Part shown: positions 1 to 8,934 of the stretch, one piece after another
How positions within the stretch are numbered: position 1 is the first letter of the stretch
How the letters are laid out: each line of letters opens with the position of its first letter
Source of the DNA: Candidatus Ozemobacteraceae bacterium
GTDB lineage: Bacteria; Muiribacteriota; Ozemobacteria; Ozemobacterales; Ozemobacteraceae
Direction: 5' to 3'
Assembly (NCBI GenBank): GCA_035373905.1
Contig: DAOSOK010000002.1
Span: 124,001-188,000, forward strand
Length of the DNA: 64,000 nucleotides
Position numbers and translations under genes: made by a program
Notes under the pieces: generated by a model
Seen by the model: only the letters and a program-made list of their open reading frames with translations
The model's database searches: none
What the model was told of the DNA's origin: nothing

Positions 1-568
1 TCTCGAGCATCTTGCGGGTGATCGGGTCGTCTTTCGAAATCAGCGGGAGAACCTCGCCGGTGCGCGGCTTCGTGCCGCACGCGAACTGAAGGGCTGACGC
101 CTCGCGCGTGTAGATGAGGATCGTCATCGTGGGGAACAGCTCCTGACAGAGCTGGAGCGCCACGTGCAGCTGGCGGCCGAGCTCGGCCGCGTAGTTCATG
201 TAGCCGAGCAGGTGCGAGATGCGCTCGAGATCGACGCACCGGTTGTGCAGGCGGGAAATGCTGCTTTTGTACCAGTCGATGAGGGCGTTCGACTGGAAGA
301 ACAGATCCGTCAGATCCGCCGGGGGGGTATCGGGAAGCGGCGAACCGTCGACGTGATCGGTCGACAGGTTCCTGATGGTGTTCCACCAGAAGCTGATGAT
401 GCCGAGCAGGAGAGACGTGAAGACGAGAAACCCGAGGCTCAGCAGGTTCTCCGCCGAATACCGTATATCAGCGGGAATACGATTCAGCGTGAGCGCGATG
501 CCGCCCACGACCAGCAGAATGCCGGCCGTGAACAGAATGAACGGGTATCGTTTCAGGTAGGTGCGCAT
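1..568 (-). CDS. Membrane-anchored GAF-like sensor protein, N-terminal part (truncated by window edge)
   Basis: Reading the minus strand from the ATG at 568 gives a frame open to the window edge (189 residues seen). Residues about 9-28 and 43-63 are hydrophobic membrane spans, separated by a short loop. A polar helical linker follows, and from about residue 120 the pattern of a long helix (LLGYMNYAAELGRQLH) and a strand (MTILIYTREAS) resembles the start of a GAF domain. The output domain lies outside the window, so cyclase, phosphatase or kinase cannot be decided. It is the last visible gene of the nagZ group, 85 bp after the preceding stop. No strong ribosome site precedes the ATG, so the start is moderately sure. 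Confidence 0.6.
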   Translation of the reverse strand, partial: MRTYLKRYPFILFTAGILLVVGGIALTLNRIPADIRYSAENLLSLGFLVFTSLLLGIISFWWNTIRNLSTDHVDGSPLPDTPPADLTDLFFQSNALIDWYKSSISRLHNRCVDLERISHLLGYMNYAAELGRQLHVALQLCQELFPTMTILIYTREASALQFACGTKPRTGEVLPLISKDDPITRKMLE

Positions 569-653
569 AGGACTTTCGTCCCGTCACTCTACACCCCCCG
601 AACTCCCTGCGTCAACGCGCCCTGACTGCCATTCTCATTTCAAACTTCAAGCT

Positions 654-1097
654 TCAAACGTCTGACTTCCCCGAAGGGGTGCAAAACCATGTGAGCACCA
701 GCTCGATCGGGGCGCCGACATACACGATCAGCAGAAGTTCCAATGCCTGAGAAACGTCTGGAGCGTTTTTGCACGCATCTTCAACGCGGCTGACGATCCG
801 GAGCAGATCGGTGGATCTCTGCGAGCGCATCTGCGCCACAACGTCCTGGACGAGGTGGTTCAACGTGACGCTCAGATACAGGAACGTGAGCAGGAAAAGG
901 CCGATCACGACCCAGCCGGCGAGCGAGCGTCCCATGGCCCGATGCCCCATGCCGGGGCAGACGAAAAGGCTGAGCAGGATCGCCTTGACCAGACTCCTGC
1001 CTGAAGGAGGCGTCGGTGTGGATGCCGGAGAAATGGCCGAAGCCGCGGTTCCATCGGGAACGGCGGCTTCTGGCTTGTCGTTTGAAGAGGCTGTCAC
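654..1097 (-). CDS. Small two-span membrane protein, function unknown
   Basis: About 147 residues. A polar Ala/Pro/Ser-rich N-terminus is followed by hydrophobic segments around residues 35-70 with a PGMGHRAMGR loop, and a further hydrophobic stretch near the C-terminus (ELLLIVYVGAPIELVL). The loop resembles small membrane proteins with a conserved glycine-rich hairpin, but no function can be assigned. The proposed GTG start sits just downstream of the stop of the HEAT-repeat gene, which suggests translational coupling. A longer in-frame version would run antisense-free into the HEAT gene and is less likely. It lies in the nagZ-HEAT-membrane-GAF gene string. Confidence 0.6.
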   Translation of the reverse strand: MTASSNDKPEAAVPDGTAASAISPASTPTPPSGRSLVKAILLSLFVCPGMGHRAMGRSLAGWVVIGLFLLTFLYLSVTLNHLVQDVVAQMRSQRSTDLLRIVSRVEDACKNAPDVSQALELLLIVYVGAPIELVLTWFCTPSGKSDV

Positions 1098-1101
1098 GCG
1101 A

Positions 1102-1545
1102 TCATGCGGCCCGATACTGCTCCCAGGTGCCGTCGAGCCTGCTGTCGAGCTTCTGCAGATGCTCCTGCAGCGCGTTGATGGCGGCGGGATCGCCGATTTT
1201 GGCAAGCGCTTCGCCCGCGGCCATGCTGACTTCTTCCTTCGGATCGGCGAGGGCGGCGATGAGGGCCTGGACGACGGCCGTGCCGCGCTTGTCGCCGAGC
1301 TGGATGCAGGAGATGCGGCGGACGCGCCAGTCGGGGTTCTTCAGGCCCCGGATGTACCGAAAGGTCTGATCGAGCGGCGTGACGGAAGCCAGGGTGGGAA
1401 CGCGAGTCCTGTTCGCCGGCCGCGAGCCGGTCGAGGGCTGCGCCGTCCAGCGTTCCCAGGCGGCCGAGAAGACTTTCTCGAAAATGAACCATCCCGCGAA
1501 ATAGACCATCGTCAGGAGCAGAATCTTGAATTCGAGTTCCAGCAT
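1102..1545 (-). CDS. Membrane-anchored HEAT-repeat protein
   Basis: 147 residues. Residues about 6-24 form a membrane span (LLLTMVYFAGWFIF). A polar linker follows, and residues about 62-135 hold two HEAT/PBS-type repeats (NPDWRVRRISCIQLGD, DPKEEVSMAAGEALAKIGD), which are helix-pair scaffolds for protein contacts. It probably displays a small docking surface at the inner face of the membrane; the partner is unknown. It follows nagZ by 88 bp on the same strand and its stop nearly touches the start of the next small membrane protein, so the genes are probably cotranscribed. Confidence 0.75.
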   Translation of the reverse strand: MLELEFKILLLTMVYFAGWFIFEKVFSAAWERWTAQPSTGSRPANRTRVPTLASVTPLDQTFRYIRGLKNPDWRVRRISCIQLGDKRGTAVVQALIAALADPKEEVSMAAGEALAKIGDPAAINALQEHLQKLDSRLDGTWEQYRAA

Positions 1546-1633
1546 GGCTGATGCCTCCGTCGATCGGATATTTTTCTCCGATATCTATCGGCATCGAACG
1601 ACAAAAGCCGAAGAGGACGTTTCGTCCGACGGT

Positions 1634-3187
1634 TCAGAGCATGACGGGCCAGCGGGAGGTATCAGCGGGGAGCTTTCCTTCGAATACTGAAATCAGGCTC
1701 TCGATGTCCGGTGACCGGAAGCCGAAGGTCGCGAGGCCGGTCGTGGCTTCGGGAACGCAGTCGAGATCGTAGGGATTTCGCAGAGCCGCGAGAATCGTTC
1801 CCGGAGCTGCGGCCGCGAGACTCCGGAAGGCCTCTTTCTGACCGGGAAACAAATGGGCGTTGTAGGAGAGGATCAAGAGCTTCGCGGGCTGTTCCGCCGA
1901 TTCGAGAGCCGCGCGGACCGGCGCCGCGATGGCGTCGGCGGCATCCTTCGGGTGATACAGGACGCAGCGGGCGTTTTTGAACGCTTTCTGAATCTGGTGC
2001 GCCGGACCGGCATCGGCGTGGTCCTCCTCGACCTGCACGAGCGAGGCGATGTGGGGGCATGCAACGACGAGGCGCGTGTCGGGAGCGAGCGGCAGATCGC
2101 CCGTCTGCACGCGAGACGCGAGAACGGCCTTGTCGTGGGCCTCGCGAACCAGCGCTTCGTGCGATTGCGCGAGATTGACCAGAGTAGCGGACGGCGTCGT
2201 GGCTGAGAGCTTCGCGCGGGCCCGGGCGATGCGCTCGAGGCTTTCGTCGAGCCTGCGGGCCGCCGCCGGCGATGATTCGACCTCGCGGAGAATGGTTTCG
2301 GCCGCGGCCTTCTGGCGTTCGAGATCGTGGCAGATGAGCAGAAGGTCGGCCCCGGCGAGGAAGGCGAGGCGGGAGGCTTCGGCCACGCCGTATGTCTCGG
2401 TGATCGCGCCCATCTCGAGGTCGTCCGTGATCAGCAACCCATCGAAGCCGAGTTCGCGTCGCAGGAGACCGGTGAGAACGTTCTCGGAAAGGGTCGCCGG
2501 CAGGTTGGGGGAGGGCTCGAACGCGGGGAAGAAGACGTGCGCCGTCATGACGGCGTCGATTCCCGCGTCGATGGCCGCTTTGAAGGGGGCGAGTTCGAAC
2601 GACAGCAGGCGATCGCGGTCGTAGGGAATGACCGGAAGCGTGAGGTGGGAATCGACTTTCGCGTGGCCCTTTCCCGGAAAGTGCTTGGCGCATGCGAGCA
2701 CGCCGCCATCGCGGAGGCCGTTCGCGAAGGGAATGCCGAATTTGATCACGGTTTCCGGGGTGTCGCCGAAGGAGCGTGCGCCGATGCCGGGGTTGCCCGC
2801 ATGGTTGATATCGAGCACCGGGGCCAGGTTCCAGGTCAGACCGATCGACCGCATTTCGGCGCCCATGGCGGCCCCGATGCGCCGGGCGAGTTCCGGATCG
2901 CCGGTCGCCGAAAGGGCCATCGCGCCGGGGAAGAGGCTGCCGTGGCGGAGAATGCGCATCACGAGCCCGCCTTCCTGGTCGATGGAGGTGAACATGCGGA
3001 CTCCCGATGCCGCCTCGAAGCGCTTCAGCACAGGAGCGAGCGCGAGCGGATCCTCGAGGTTGCGCGCGAAGACGATGAGTCCGCCGATGCCCCATTCCCC
3101 GACGAACCGGAGAACGTCTGCAGAAGGCTCGAGGCCCTGGTATCCGATGACGAACAGCTGTCCGATTTTCTGTCGCAACGTATTCAT
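1634..3187 (-). CDS. nagZ: Beta-N-acetylhexosaminidase, glycoside hydrolase family 3 (NagZ-like)
   Basis: 517 residues from ATG 3187. The first ~330 residues are a GH3 barrel. The motif KHFPGKGHAKVDSH carries the His/Asp pair typical of NagZ-type enzymes, and LLITDDLEMGAI holds the likely nucleophile aspartate. These enzymes remove GlcNAc from muropeptides during peptidoglycan recycling. The protein is longer than E. coli NagZ (~340 residues) and has a C-terminal domain of about 170 residues, as in the Bacillus-type enzymes. No clear signal peptide is visible, which argues for the cytoplasm. A namZ-type gene lies at 28262-29506, so NagZ and NamZ may act in sequence. An upstream in-frame extension crosses a dispersed repeat and was rejected. 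Confidence 0.88.
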   Translation of the reverse strand: MNTLRQKIGQLFVIGYQGLEPSADVLRFVGEWGIGGLIVFARNLEDPLALAPVLKRFEAASGVRMFTSIDQEGGLVMRILRHGSLFPGAMALSATGDPELARRIGAAMGAEMRSIGLTWNLAPVLDINHAGNPGIGARSFGDTPETVIKFGIPFANGLRDGGVLACAKHFPGKGHAKVDSHLTLPVIPYDRDRLLSFELAPFKAAIDAGIDAVMTAHVFFPAFEPSPNLPATLSENVLTGLLRRELGFDGLLITDDLEMGAITETYGVAEASRLAFLAGADLLLICHDLERQKAAAETILREVESSPAAARRLDESLERIARARAKLSATTPSATLVNLAQSHEALVREAHDKAVLASRVQTGDLPLAPDTRLVVACPHIASLVQVEEDHADAGPAHQIQKAFKNARCVLYHPKDAADAIAAPVRAALESAEQPAKLLILSYNAHLFPGQKEAFRSLAAAAPGTILAALRNPYDLDCVPEATTGLATFGFRSPDIESLISVFEGKLPADTSRWPVML

Positions 3188-3267
3188 GCCGTGATGATAA
3201 ATGCCGTCCCTGAAATTTCGCAAGGGGCTGATACCGGTAGATTGTGCCCTACCCGGCAGGATACGAC

Positions 3268-3335
3268 CGTTCGCCCTGAGCCTGCCGAAGGGCGAGAGCA
3301 TTCGTGCTTCGACAGCCTCGGCACGAACGGCATCG
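3268..3335. repeat. Dispersed REP-like inverted repeat, copy 1
   Basis: Two half-units face each other: a CGTTCGCCCTGAGC...GAAGGGCGAG half and a CGTGCTTCGACAG...GCACGAACG half, which can fold into a long imperfect hairpin. Related copies lie at 33494-33545, 47491-47519 and 61524-61592, all intergenic. The copy here and the one at 61524 also share flanking bases (GATGCCG, CTCGCAT) in inverted orientation. Confidence 0.85.
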
Positions 3336-3456
3336 CGAATGCGAGCGATTGTCGTGTCTCTTGTGAGCTGGGAATAGAGCTTTCTCACAGGGGGGATATT
3401 GTGTGAGATTCCCTGCGTGATGTATGATGCGGGGCATATTCGCCAGGAGATTCTGC

Positions 3457-4902
3457 ATGTATTGTTTCCGTTGCGGTCACGAACTTCAGCCCCGCTCCGC
3501 CGTCTGCCCCACTTGTGACACTCCGCAGAAGCGAAGACAGCGCCATCGCCAGCGGCTTCTGCTCGGGCTGTTCATCTTCCTCGCCGGCGCGTTCACCGGA
3601 AGTATATTTGATAGTATTGTATTCAGGGGCCGCTCGTGGGACCATTCTCTCATCGACCTTCTGACAGGGGGCGGCCGGCCGGCGAGCGAGCCGGCGCAGA
3701 TCTCGCCCGGGCCGCAATGGGAGACGGTTTCCCCGCCTTCTTCCGAGCCGCAGATCCAGCCGGCCGGAAGCGGCAAGGGGACGGTGCCTCCCTCCGGCGT
3801 GGCGTTCAAGCCCGGCGAGCCCGGGGCGCCCTCGATGGCGCAGCTGCCGCCCCTCGAACGTACGCCCGGCGATGCGACCGCGGCTTCATCGCCCGCGCAG
3901 GCCGCCGCAAGCGGACCGGTCGCCGCTGGCTTCGACGAGGTTGCCGCCGTATCCGGCCCCGATGCCGTTGTCGCGACGGCAGCCGAGGCCGCCTCCGCAA
4001 CGGGATCCGCCGTTGCCGCGAAGCCCGCCGAACTGCCGGATGCGGACCTCGCTCCGTCGGGGCTCGAGAAGCTCGAAACGGGGGCGGGGAACAACTACCA
4101 CGGCCGTCTGGCCGCCGACGGGGACAGCCTGATCTTTTCCTCGAACCGCCCGACCGGCGGGGCAGACTCGAAATACCAGTGCTATTTCAGGTCGCTGAAG
4201 GCGAAGGGGGGGGCCGTCCGTCTCTTTCCCTGGCCCGGTAACGTCTGGACGCCCGAATCGACGCGTGACGGGAACCGGCTCGTCTTTTCGAGCGACAGCG
4301 AGAAGGCCGAGCAGGTGTTCGTTTTCGACCGGGTGACGCAGCAGCATCGGAATCTGACCGGCACAGGCGGCAAAAACATGATGCCGGCGCTTTCTCCCGA
4401 CGGCGAGCGGGTCGTGTTCACCTCGAACCGCGCCGGTTCGAACGATATCTGGATGATCGGGATCGACGGAAAAGGCCTCACGCAACTGACGTCGGGCCCC
4501 GAGGACGACCGGGAACCCCGGTGGTGGCCCGACGGAAAGGCGATCGTGTTCACCCGGATCGTGCAGAAGATGAAAGTGTCGCATATCATGAAACTCGCCC
4601 TGGAGCCGCTCGGAAAGCCTGAAACCCTCGTCGGCGACCAGGCGCGCAGCTGGCTCCCCGACCCCTCGCCCGACGGTCGCTGGCTCGCGTATGTCCGGTC
4701 GAAGAGCACCGACGGCAGCGACAACGAGATTCGCGTCAGGCGGATCGACTCTGGAAAGGAGTTTCCGATCACCGCGTTCGGCGGGGCCGACGCCTTCCGG
4801 CCCGTCTGGACCAGCGACGGTTGCGGGATCGTCGCCCATGCCGACCGCGAAGGACGGAAAAGCCTGTATCTGGTCACCCTGAAGAAGACCCCCCGCCCTT
4901 GA
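3457..4902 (+). CDS. Zinc-ribbon, single-span membrane protein with C-terminal PD40/TolB-like propeller
   Basis: 481 residues. The start at 3457 is chosen because AGGAGA lies just upstream and the protein then opens with a zinc ribbon (Cys 3, 6, 17, 20). Residues about 34-52 form one membrane span. A long Ala/Pro/Gly linker runs to about 200. The rest contains several WD40-like PD40 units (SPDGERVVFTSNRAGSNDIW, TPESTRDGNRLVFSSDSE, SPDGRWLAYVRS) forming a beta-propeller like that of TolB, probably outside the inner membrane. An AT-rich patch at 3602-3627 encodes part of the region after the span. Its stop overlaps the TTG start of the PrsW-like gene. The ligand is unknown. Confidence 0.8.
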   Translation: MYCFRCGHELQPRSAVCPTCDTPQKRRQRHRQRLLLGLFIFLAGAFTGSIFDSIVFRGRSWDHSLIDLLTGGGRPASEPAQISPGPQWETVSPPSSEPQIQPAGSGKGTVPPSGVAFKPGEPGAPSMAQLPPLERTPGDATAASSPAQAAASGPVAAGFDEVAAVSGPDAVVATAAEAASATGSAVAAKPAELPDADLAPSGLEKLETGAGNNYHGRLAADGDSLIFSSNRPTGGADSKYQCYFRSLKAKGGAVRLFPWPGNVWTPESTRDGNRLVFSSDSEKAEQVFVFDRVTQQHRNLTGTGGKNMMPALSPDGERVVFTSNRAGSNDIWMIGIDGKGLTQLTSGPEDDREPRWWPDGKAIVFTRIVQKMKVSHIMKLALEPLGKPETLVGDQARSWLPDPSPDGRWLAYVRSKSTDGSDNEIRVRRIDSGKEFPITAFGGADAFRPVWTSDGCGIVAHADREGRKSLYLVTLKKTPRP

Positions 4903-5726
4903 TCGACGGATCGCTGGGGGGAATCCTGCTCACCCTGCTTCCGGTCGCCGTCTTCGTCTGGCTGTTCCGGTCGGCTCTCGGCGATCCGGCGCTTCGCGAA
5001 GCCGCGGTCGCCGGCGGCGTGGCCGGCGCCCTCTCGATTTATCCTATAAAATATATTATATATCCTGTGCTTCAGATAGCTCTCGACGTAGATCTTCGCT
5101 CGGTGATAGCCGATTCCGACGATTTCTGGATGCGCTTCTGCGTCGCGGTCATCCTGGTCGGCTGCCTCGAGGAGTCCGCCAAGCTCGGAGCGGCGCTGGC
5201 GGGTGCCGGCTGGATGGGCTCCCTGCGCCGCTCGACCGCCGTTTTCCTCGCCGCTCTCGCCGCCGGTCTCGGCTTCGCGGCGATGGAAAGCCTGGACTAT
5301 CTTTCCCTCTTCGGAACCGACGTCCTGTTCGCCAGGGTCCCCCTCAGCACGACTGGGCATGTGCTGTTTTCCGGCATTGCCGGCTGGGCCGCGGCGGTGG
5401 CGCTCTGCCGACAGCAGGGAGACGGCGAACGGGCGGTGACGTGGCGCGGATACGGTCTGTTCCTGGCAGGCCTGATGAGCGCGGCGGTCCTTCACGGCGG
5501 ATTCAACATGATCGCGATGCGTTTCACGGCGTCGACCACCGTTCCGATGCTCGCCGTCATGCTTGCGTTCGGCATCTCCCTGCTTCGCCAGGGATGGATG
5601 CGCGTTCTCGTTCTCGACAGGGCTGAAAGCGGAAGCGAAGCGCCCTGTTCCGCCTGCGGAGCGTTTCCGCTCGATTCCCGCGGCCGATTCTGCGCCCGCT
5701 GCGGCGCCAGGAGATCCATCAGATGA
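4899..5726 (+). CDS. PrsW-family intramembrane metalloprotease-like protein
   Basis: About 275 residues from a TTG that overlaps the previous stop (TTGA). Some eight hydrophobic segments are visible. The PrsW signatures EESAKLG, GLGFAAMES and LHGGFNM are present; these supply glutamates and histidine for zinc and catalysis in the family, which cleaves membrane-bound regulators. The C-terminus carries a small zinc ribbon (CSACG...CARCG), an addition also found on the neighbour upstream. A 19-base all-A/T run (5045-5063) lies inside the second transmembrane region. It ends in an ATGA overlap with hflX, so the three plus-strand genes form one operon. Confidence 0.75.
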   Translation: MIDGSLGGILLTLLPVAVFVWLFRSALGDPALREAAVAGGVAGALSIYPIKYIIYPVLQIALDVDLRSVIADSDDFWMRFCVAVILVGCLEESAKLGAALAGAGWMGSLRRSTAVFLAALAAGLGFAAMESLDYLSLFGTDVLFARVPLSTTGHVLFSGIAGWAAAVALCRQQGDGERAVTWRGYGLFLAGLMSAAVLHGGFNMIAMRFTASTTVPMLAVMLAFGISLLRQGWMRVLVLDRAESGSEAPCSACGAFPLDSRGRFCARCGARRSIR

Positions 5727-7000
5727 GCCCTACCCATGCGACAAAACCCGACAAACCAGGCATCATCGCCATCGCCGTCCAGCTTCCGGAACAGTCCGAC
5801 GCGGAAATCGAGGACTCTCTCGCCGAGCTGTCCGAGCTCGTGAAGACGGCGGGGGGAGTCGTCGTCGGCTCCGTCGTTCAGAAGCGGCAGCGGTATGACC
5901 GCTCGAGCTACCTGGGAACCGGGAAAATGAAGGAGGTCGCCGAACTCATCGAAACGACCGGCGCCGTCCAGGTCGTGGCGGATGACGAGTTGACATCGCT
6001 CCAGGTGCGCCGTCTCGAAGAGGGCATCGGCTGCGAGGTCCTGGATCGAACCGGTATAATATTGAATATATTTTCTGATCACGCCTCGACGCGCGAGGGG
6101 AAACTCCAGGTCGAACTGGCTGCCGTGCAATACTCACTTCTCCGGCTGGCGGGCGGATACAGGGGAATGTCGAGACAGCGCGGCGGCATCGGTCTGAAAG
6201 GCCCCGGCGAGACCAAGATCGAGACGGACCGGCGCGTTCTGAAGATGCGCCTCAAACGGCTGAACGACGAACTCGACAAGGTCGTGCAGGACCGCGATCT
6301 CCAGCGTCGCAAACGCACCGACCGGTATGCCCCGCTGTTCGCGCTGGTCGGCTACACGAACGCCGGAAAATCGACCCTCCTGAACGCCCTGAGCGGTTCG
6401 GCCGTCCGGGTGTGCGACGGGCTGTTTACGACCCTCGATCCGACGGCGCGCCGCGTCGAGCTGGCCGGCGGCCTCCGGGGCATCCTCTCCGACACGGTCG
6501 GCTTCATCAGAAAACTTCCGCACGGGCTCGTGCAGGCGTTCCGCGCCACGCTCGAGAGCGTCCGGCACTCGCAGGTCCTGATTCACGTCTGCGACGTATC
6601 GAACGTCCAGGCCCGCGAGCACCTGGCCGCCGTGGAACGAGTGCTGCAGGAGATGGAACTCGAGGACCCCGATCGGATCATCGTTTTCAACAAGATCGAT
6701 CGCGGCGTTCCCCACAACCGCGAGGCCCTTTCCGCGATGTTCCCCGATGCCATCTTCCTGTCGGCCCGGACTGGTGAAAACCTGGATGAACTCAGGAGGG
6801 TGATGGAGGAAAAATTATGCGCGTCGTTCGAAACGGTCGAGCTCACGGTACCTTCGGACGCGCCGGTGCTGAAGGACATCAGGCTCCTGGGGCGCATTCT
6901 CAGCGAAGAATGGATGGAAGGGGCTGTTCAGCTGCGGGCGGATCTTCCCAAGACGTTTCTTTCGCGGGTTGCCGCGTTCAGGACGGGAGTCACTCGTTGA
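5723..7000 (+). CDS. hflX: GTPase HflX
   Basis: 425 residues, normal for the family. The N-terminal half has the HflX-specific domain (YLGTGKMKEVAEL, VVADDELTSLQVRRLE) and the glycine-rich GPGETKIETDRR. The G domain starts near residue 210 with GYTNAGKST (G1), DTVGFIRKLPH (G3) and NKID (G4). HflX is a ribosome-associated GTPase that splits stalled or heat-damaged ribosomes. The start ATG overlaps the stop of the PrsW-like gene. A rare-codon AT island (6055-6074) encodes GIILNIF. The 3' end overlaps the convergent prepilin gene by 11 bp. Confidence 0.95.
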   Translation: MSPTHATKPDKPGIIAIAVQLPEQSDAEIEDSLAELSELVKTAGGVVVGSVVQKRQRYDRSSYLGTGKMKEVAELIETTGAVQVVADDELTSLQVRRLEEGIGCEVLDRTGIILNIFSDHASTREGKLQVELAAVQYSLLRLAGGYRGMSRQRGGIGLKGPGETKIETDRRVLKMRLKRLNDELDKVVQDRDLQRRKRTDRYAPLFALVGYTNAGKSTLLNALSGSAVRVCDGLFTTLDPTARRVELAGGLRGILSDTVGFIRKLPHGLVQAFRATLESVRHSQVLIHVCDVSNVQAREHLAAVERVLQEMELEDPDRIIVFNKIDRGVPHNREALSAMFPDAIFLSARTGENLDELRRVMEEKLCASFETVELTVPSDAPVLKDIRLLGRILSEEWMEGAVQLRADLPKTFLSRVAAFRTGVTR

Positions 7001-7403
7001 TGACGCCGTCGTAGACGGGATCGAGCTTGTAGTCCGTCCAGCCGGCCTGGTACTCGTACCCCCACGTCGCGATCGACTGGTGCTCCTTCATCGGATCTTT
7101 CGGAAAATCCAGGAGATACCCTTTGCCGAGCGTTGTCGTCGCGAGAATGCCGACTTCGGCGGTGTACGGGTATCGTCCTTTGTCGGTGCGATACTCCATC
7201 AGAGCCTTTCGGAGCGCCTTGAGGTTCGTCTTCATGACGGCGACTTCGCTCTGGGCGACGTAATCGGAATAAAACGGCATCGCCAGGCCGACGAGCGCCG
7301 CCATGACGCCGACGACGATGAGAAGTTCCACGAGCGAAAAACCGGAGCGCTTACGGCGCCCGATTTCCATGACGGCAGGGGCCAAGGAGTATTGCCTGTG
7401 CAT
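6990..7403 (-). CDS. Type IV prepilin-like protein (GspG/PilA-type)
   Basis: 137 residues. A basic leader ends in RSG, followed by FSLVELLIVVGVMAALVGLA: a class III prepilin signal cleaved after Gly, with Glu at mature position 5 and a hydrophobic assembly helix. The short globular part (TDKGRYPYTAEVG, FPKDPM) resembles pseudopilin GspG. GGAGGA sits about 8 bp before the ATG. It directly follows the prepilin gene at 7423-7971 on the same strand and is convergent with hflX. It is probably a subunit of a type IV pilus or type II secretion pseudopilus; no assembly ATPase is in this window. Confidence 0.85.
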   Translation of the reverse strand: MHRQYSLAPAVMEIGRRKRSGFSLVELLIVVGVMAALVGLAMPFYSDYVAQSEVAVMKTNLKALRKALMEYRTDKGRYPYTAEVGILATTTLGKGYLLDFPKDPMKEHQSIATWGYEYQAGWTDYKLDPVYDGVINE

Positions 7404-7422
7404 GAGATGATTCCTCCACGTG

Positions 7423-7971
7423 TCACCAGTCTTTGTAAAGGGTATCGTCGAACCCGATCCTCCAGCCGCCGATGAACGTCGGATCTGCCGGGAAACGGAC
7501 GTCGAACACGCGCGAGTTGGTCAGCTGGTGCTCGATGCTGGCGACGTTCGTCACCCAGATGCTGGCGGCCGGTGAGGTGGCAATGAATCGCAGATCCCAG
7601 CGAAACATATCGTCATTTGGCGTGAACGGATTCTGGGTCTGACCGAGCGTGAGAAACGGCCCTTCGGTCGCCCGGGAACGTGTTTCGGCCTCCGGGATGA
7701 CGTCCAGGAGCGTTCTGATGGATTTCGGCGGCAGGTTGTCCATGCGGGCGTTCCTGTATCTGTCTATCGCGAGGCGCATGTCGTACAGGCGGTCGCGAAG
7801 CATGCGTTCCCGTGTCTTCATGTCGAACAGCTCGACCGTCGGAAGGGCCATCAGGGCGAGCACCGAGATGACCGAAACGACGATGATCATCTCGATCAGC
7901 GACAGGCCCCGACGGGCGGCGATCGCGCCTCTGGAAGGAGCATGAAGAGCAATTCGGGCGGCTTTGAGCAT
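7423..7971 (-). CDS. Type IV prepilin-like protein
   Basis: 182 residues from ATG 7971. A leader with RRG is followed by LSLIEMIIVVSVISVLALMA, a prepilin cleavage site with Glu 5 and the usual hydrophobic helix. The next segment (RERMLRDRLYDMRLAIDRYR) is a continuing amphipathic helix, as in GspG/H-type pseudopilins. The C-terminal part has repeated aromatic residues but no recognised fold. It lies 19 bp upstream of the smaller prepilin gene, so the two are probably translated from one mRNA. Longer in-frame starts were rejected because they place the leader too far inside the protein. Confidence 0.8.
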   Translation of the reverse strand: MLKAARIALHAPSRGAIAARRGLSLIEMIIVVSVISVLALMALPTVELFDMKTRERMLRDRLYDMRLAIDRYRNARMDNLPPKSIRTLLDVIPEAETRSRATEGPFLTLGQTQNPFTPNDDMFRWDLRFIATSPAASIWVTNVASIEHQLTNSRVFDVRFPADPTFIGGWRIGFDDTLYKDW

Positions 7972-8171
7972 GCGACTACTATATCCGATACGTGGGGGAA
8001 TTTTCCAGCTCGACGATGAAGCGGGCAGGGGGCGATCGGCTCTGCGATACCCGGATGCTGCTTCGATTCTGTCAGTCACGAGCGACACCGTTGCGACTGC
8101 CGTGTGGTAAAGTATTTTGTGACCGGTCGAATGAAAAACGTGCCAGCATCGAGCGGCCTGGGAGGTATCGA

Positions 8172-8909
8172 ATGATACGAAACGGCGTGGCGGAAAACGG
8201 GGAGAAGATGAGAGCGCCCTGCTGCAACGGAGTGGTGTTATTCCTCGCTCTTCTGCTGTTCCAGATATATTTAGGAACGTATACTATAGCGGTGGCCGGC
8301 GAATGGGAGGCGTTCGAGATCAACGCCCAGTATCGCGGGTCGGTGAAACAGGCTTCCGAACGGCTCGGTTGCGCGATCGGGTATTTCCAGGGACTCGGCG
8401 ACGGCCAGAACCAGGTGATCTTTCACGCCTGCGTCCAGGACCCCGAAAAGGCCCGAACCTACTACGCGTTCAGAGTGAATGAAACCGGACGCCGGGCCGA
8501 TGCTGTGCTCAACAGGACGTCCGAGATCTACGCCCGGTTCGAGGGATTCGAGCCATCGCACCAGGAAGCCGCCAAGGATTTCCTTCTGCTCCTGTCGGAA
8601 CTCCGGCGGTCGGATTTCGAGCCGAAGCCGGAGGACTCGATCGAGATCAACCGGGTCAGGATGCGCCTTTCCAGCACCACGAAGGAACGGGGAAAGAGGC
8701 GGGAAGTGACGGTCACGCGGCCGGGCAAACCTCCCGTCGAGGGGAAGTTTTTTTTCCTGCGCTCCATGCCGAACGCTCCGTGGGGTCTCGAAAAATTTCG
8801 CCTCAAGCGAGGGAAAGTCTCGGTTTCGTTCGTCGTTCAGCGTCTCGATGCGATACGCGCGACATACGGCGTGAAATCGCCGTTCGATGCATGGGTCTTC
8901 GCACGATGA
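8172..8909 (+). CDS. Secreted protein of unknown function
   Basis: 245 residues. The start at 8172 follows GGGAGG with good spacing; a second ATG 12 codons later is also possible. A hydrophobic stretch (VVLFLALLLFQIYLG) ending near an AVAG site looks like a signal peptide. The mature part is mixed alpha/beta with several charged segments; no known domain was recognised. An AT-rich patch (8264-8288) encodes the end of the signal region. The next gene starts 25 bp later. It could be a lipoprotein-carrier-like periplasmic protein, but there is no motif to support that. Confidence 0.65.
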   Translation: MIRNGVAENGEKMRAPCCNGVVLFLALLLFQIYLGTYTIAVAGEWEAFEINAQYRGSVKQASERLGCAIGYFQGLGDGQNQVIFHACVQDPEKARTYYAFRVNETGRRADAVLNRTSEIYARFEGFEPSHQEAAKDFLLLLSELRRSDFEPKPEDSIEINRVRMRLSSTTKERGKRREVTVTRPGKPPVEGKFFFLRSMPNAPWGLEKFRLKRGKVSVSFVVQRLDAIRATYGVKSPFDAWVFAR

Positions 8910-8934
8910 TCGGCGACTTCCCGGCGTCACCGCC

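Noticed and set aside
3383..3412. CTCACA...TGTGAG inverted repeat before the zinc-ribbon/PD40 gene
   Set aside because: Only 7 bp arms around a G-run; it may be an operator but no regulator or second copy supports this.
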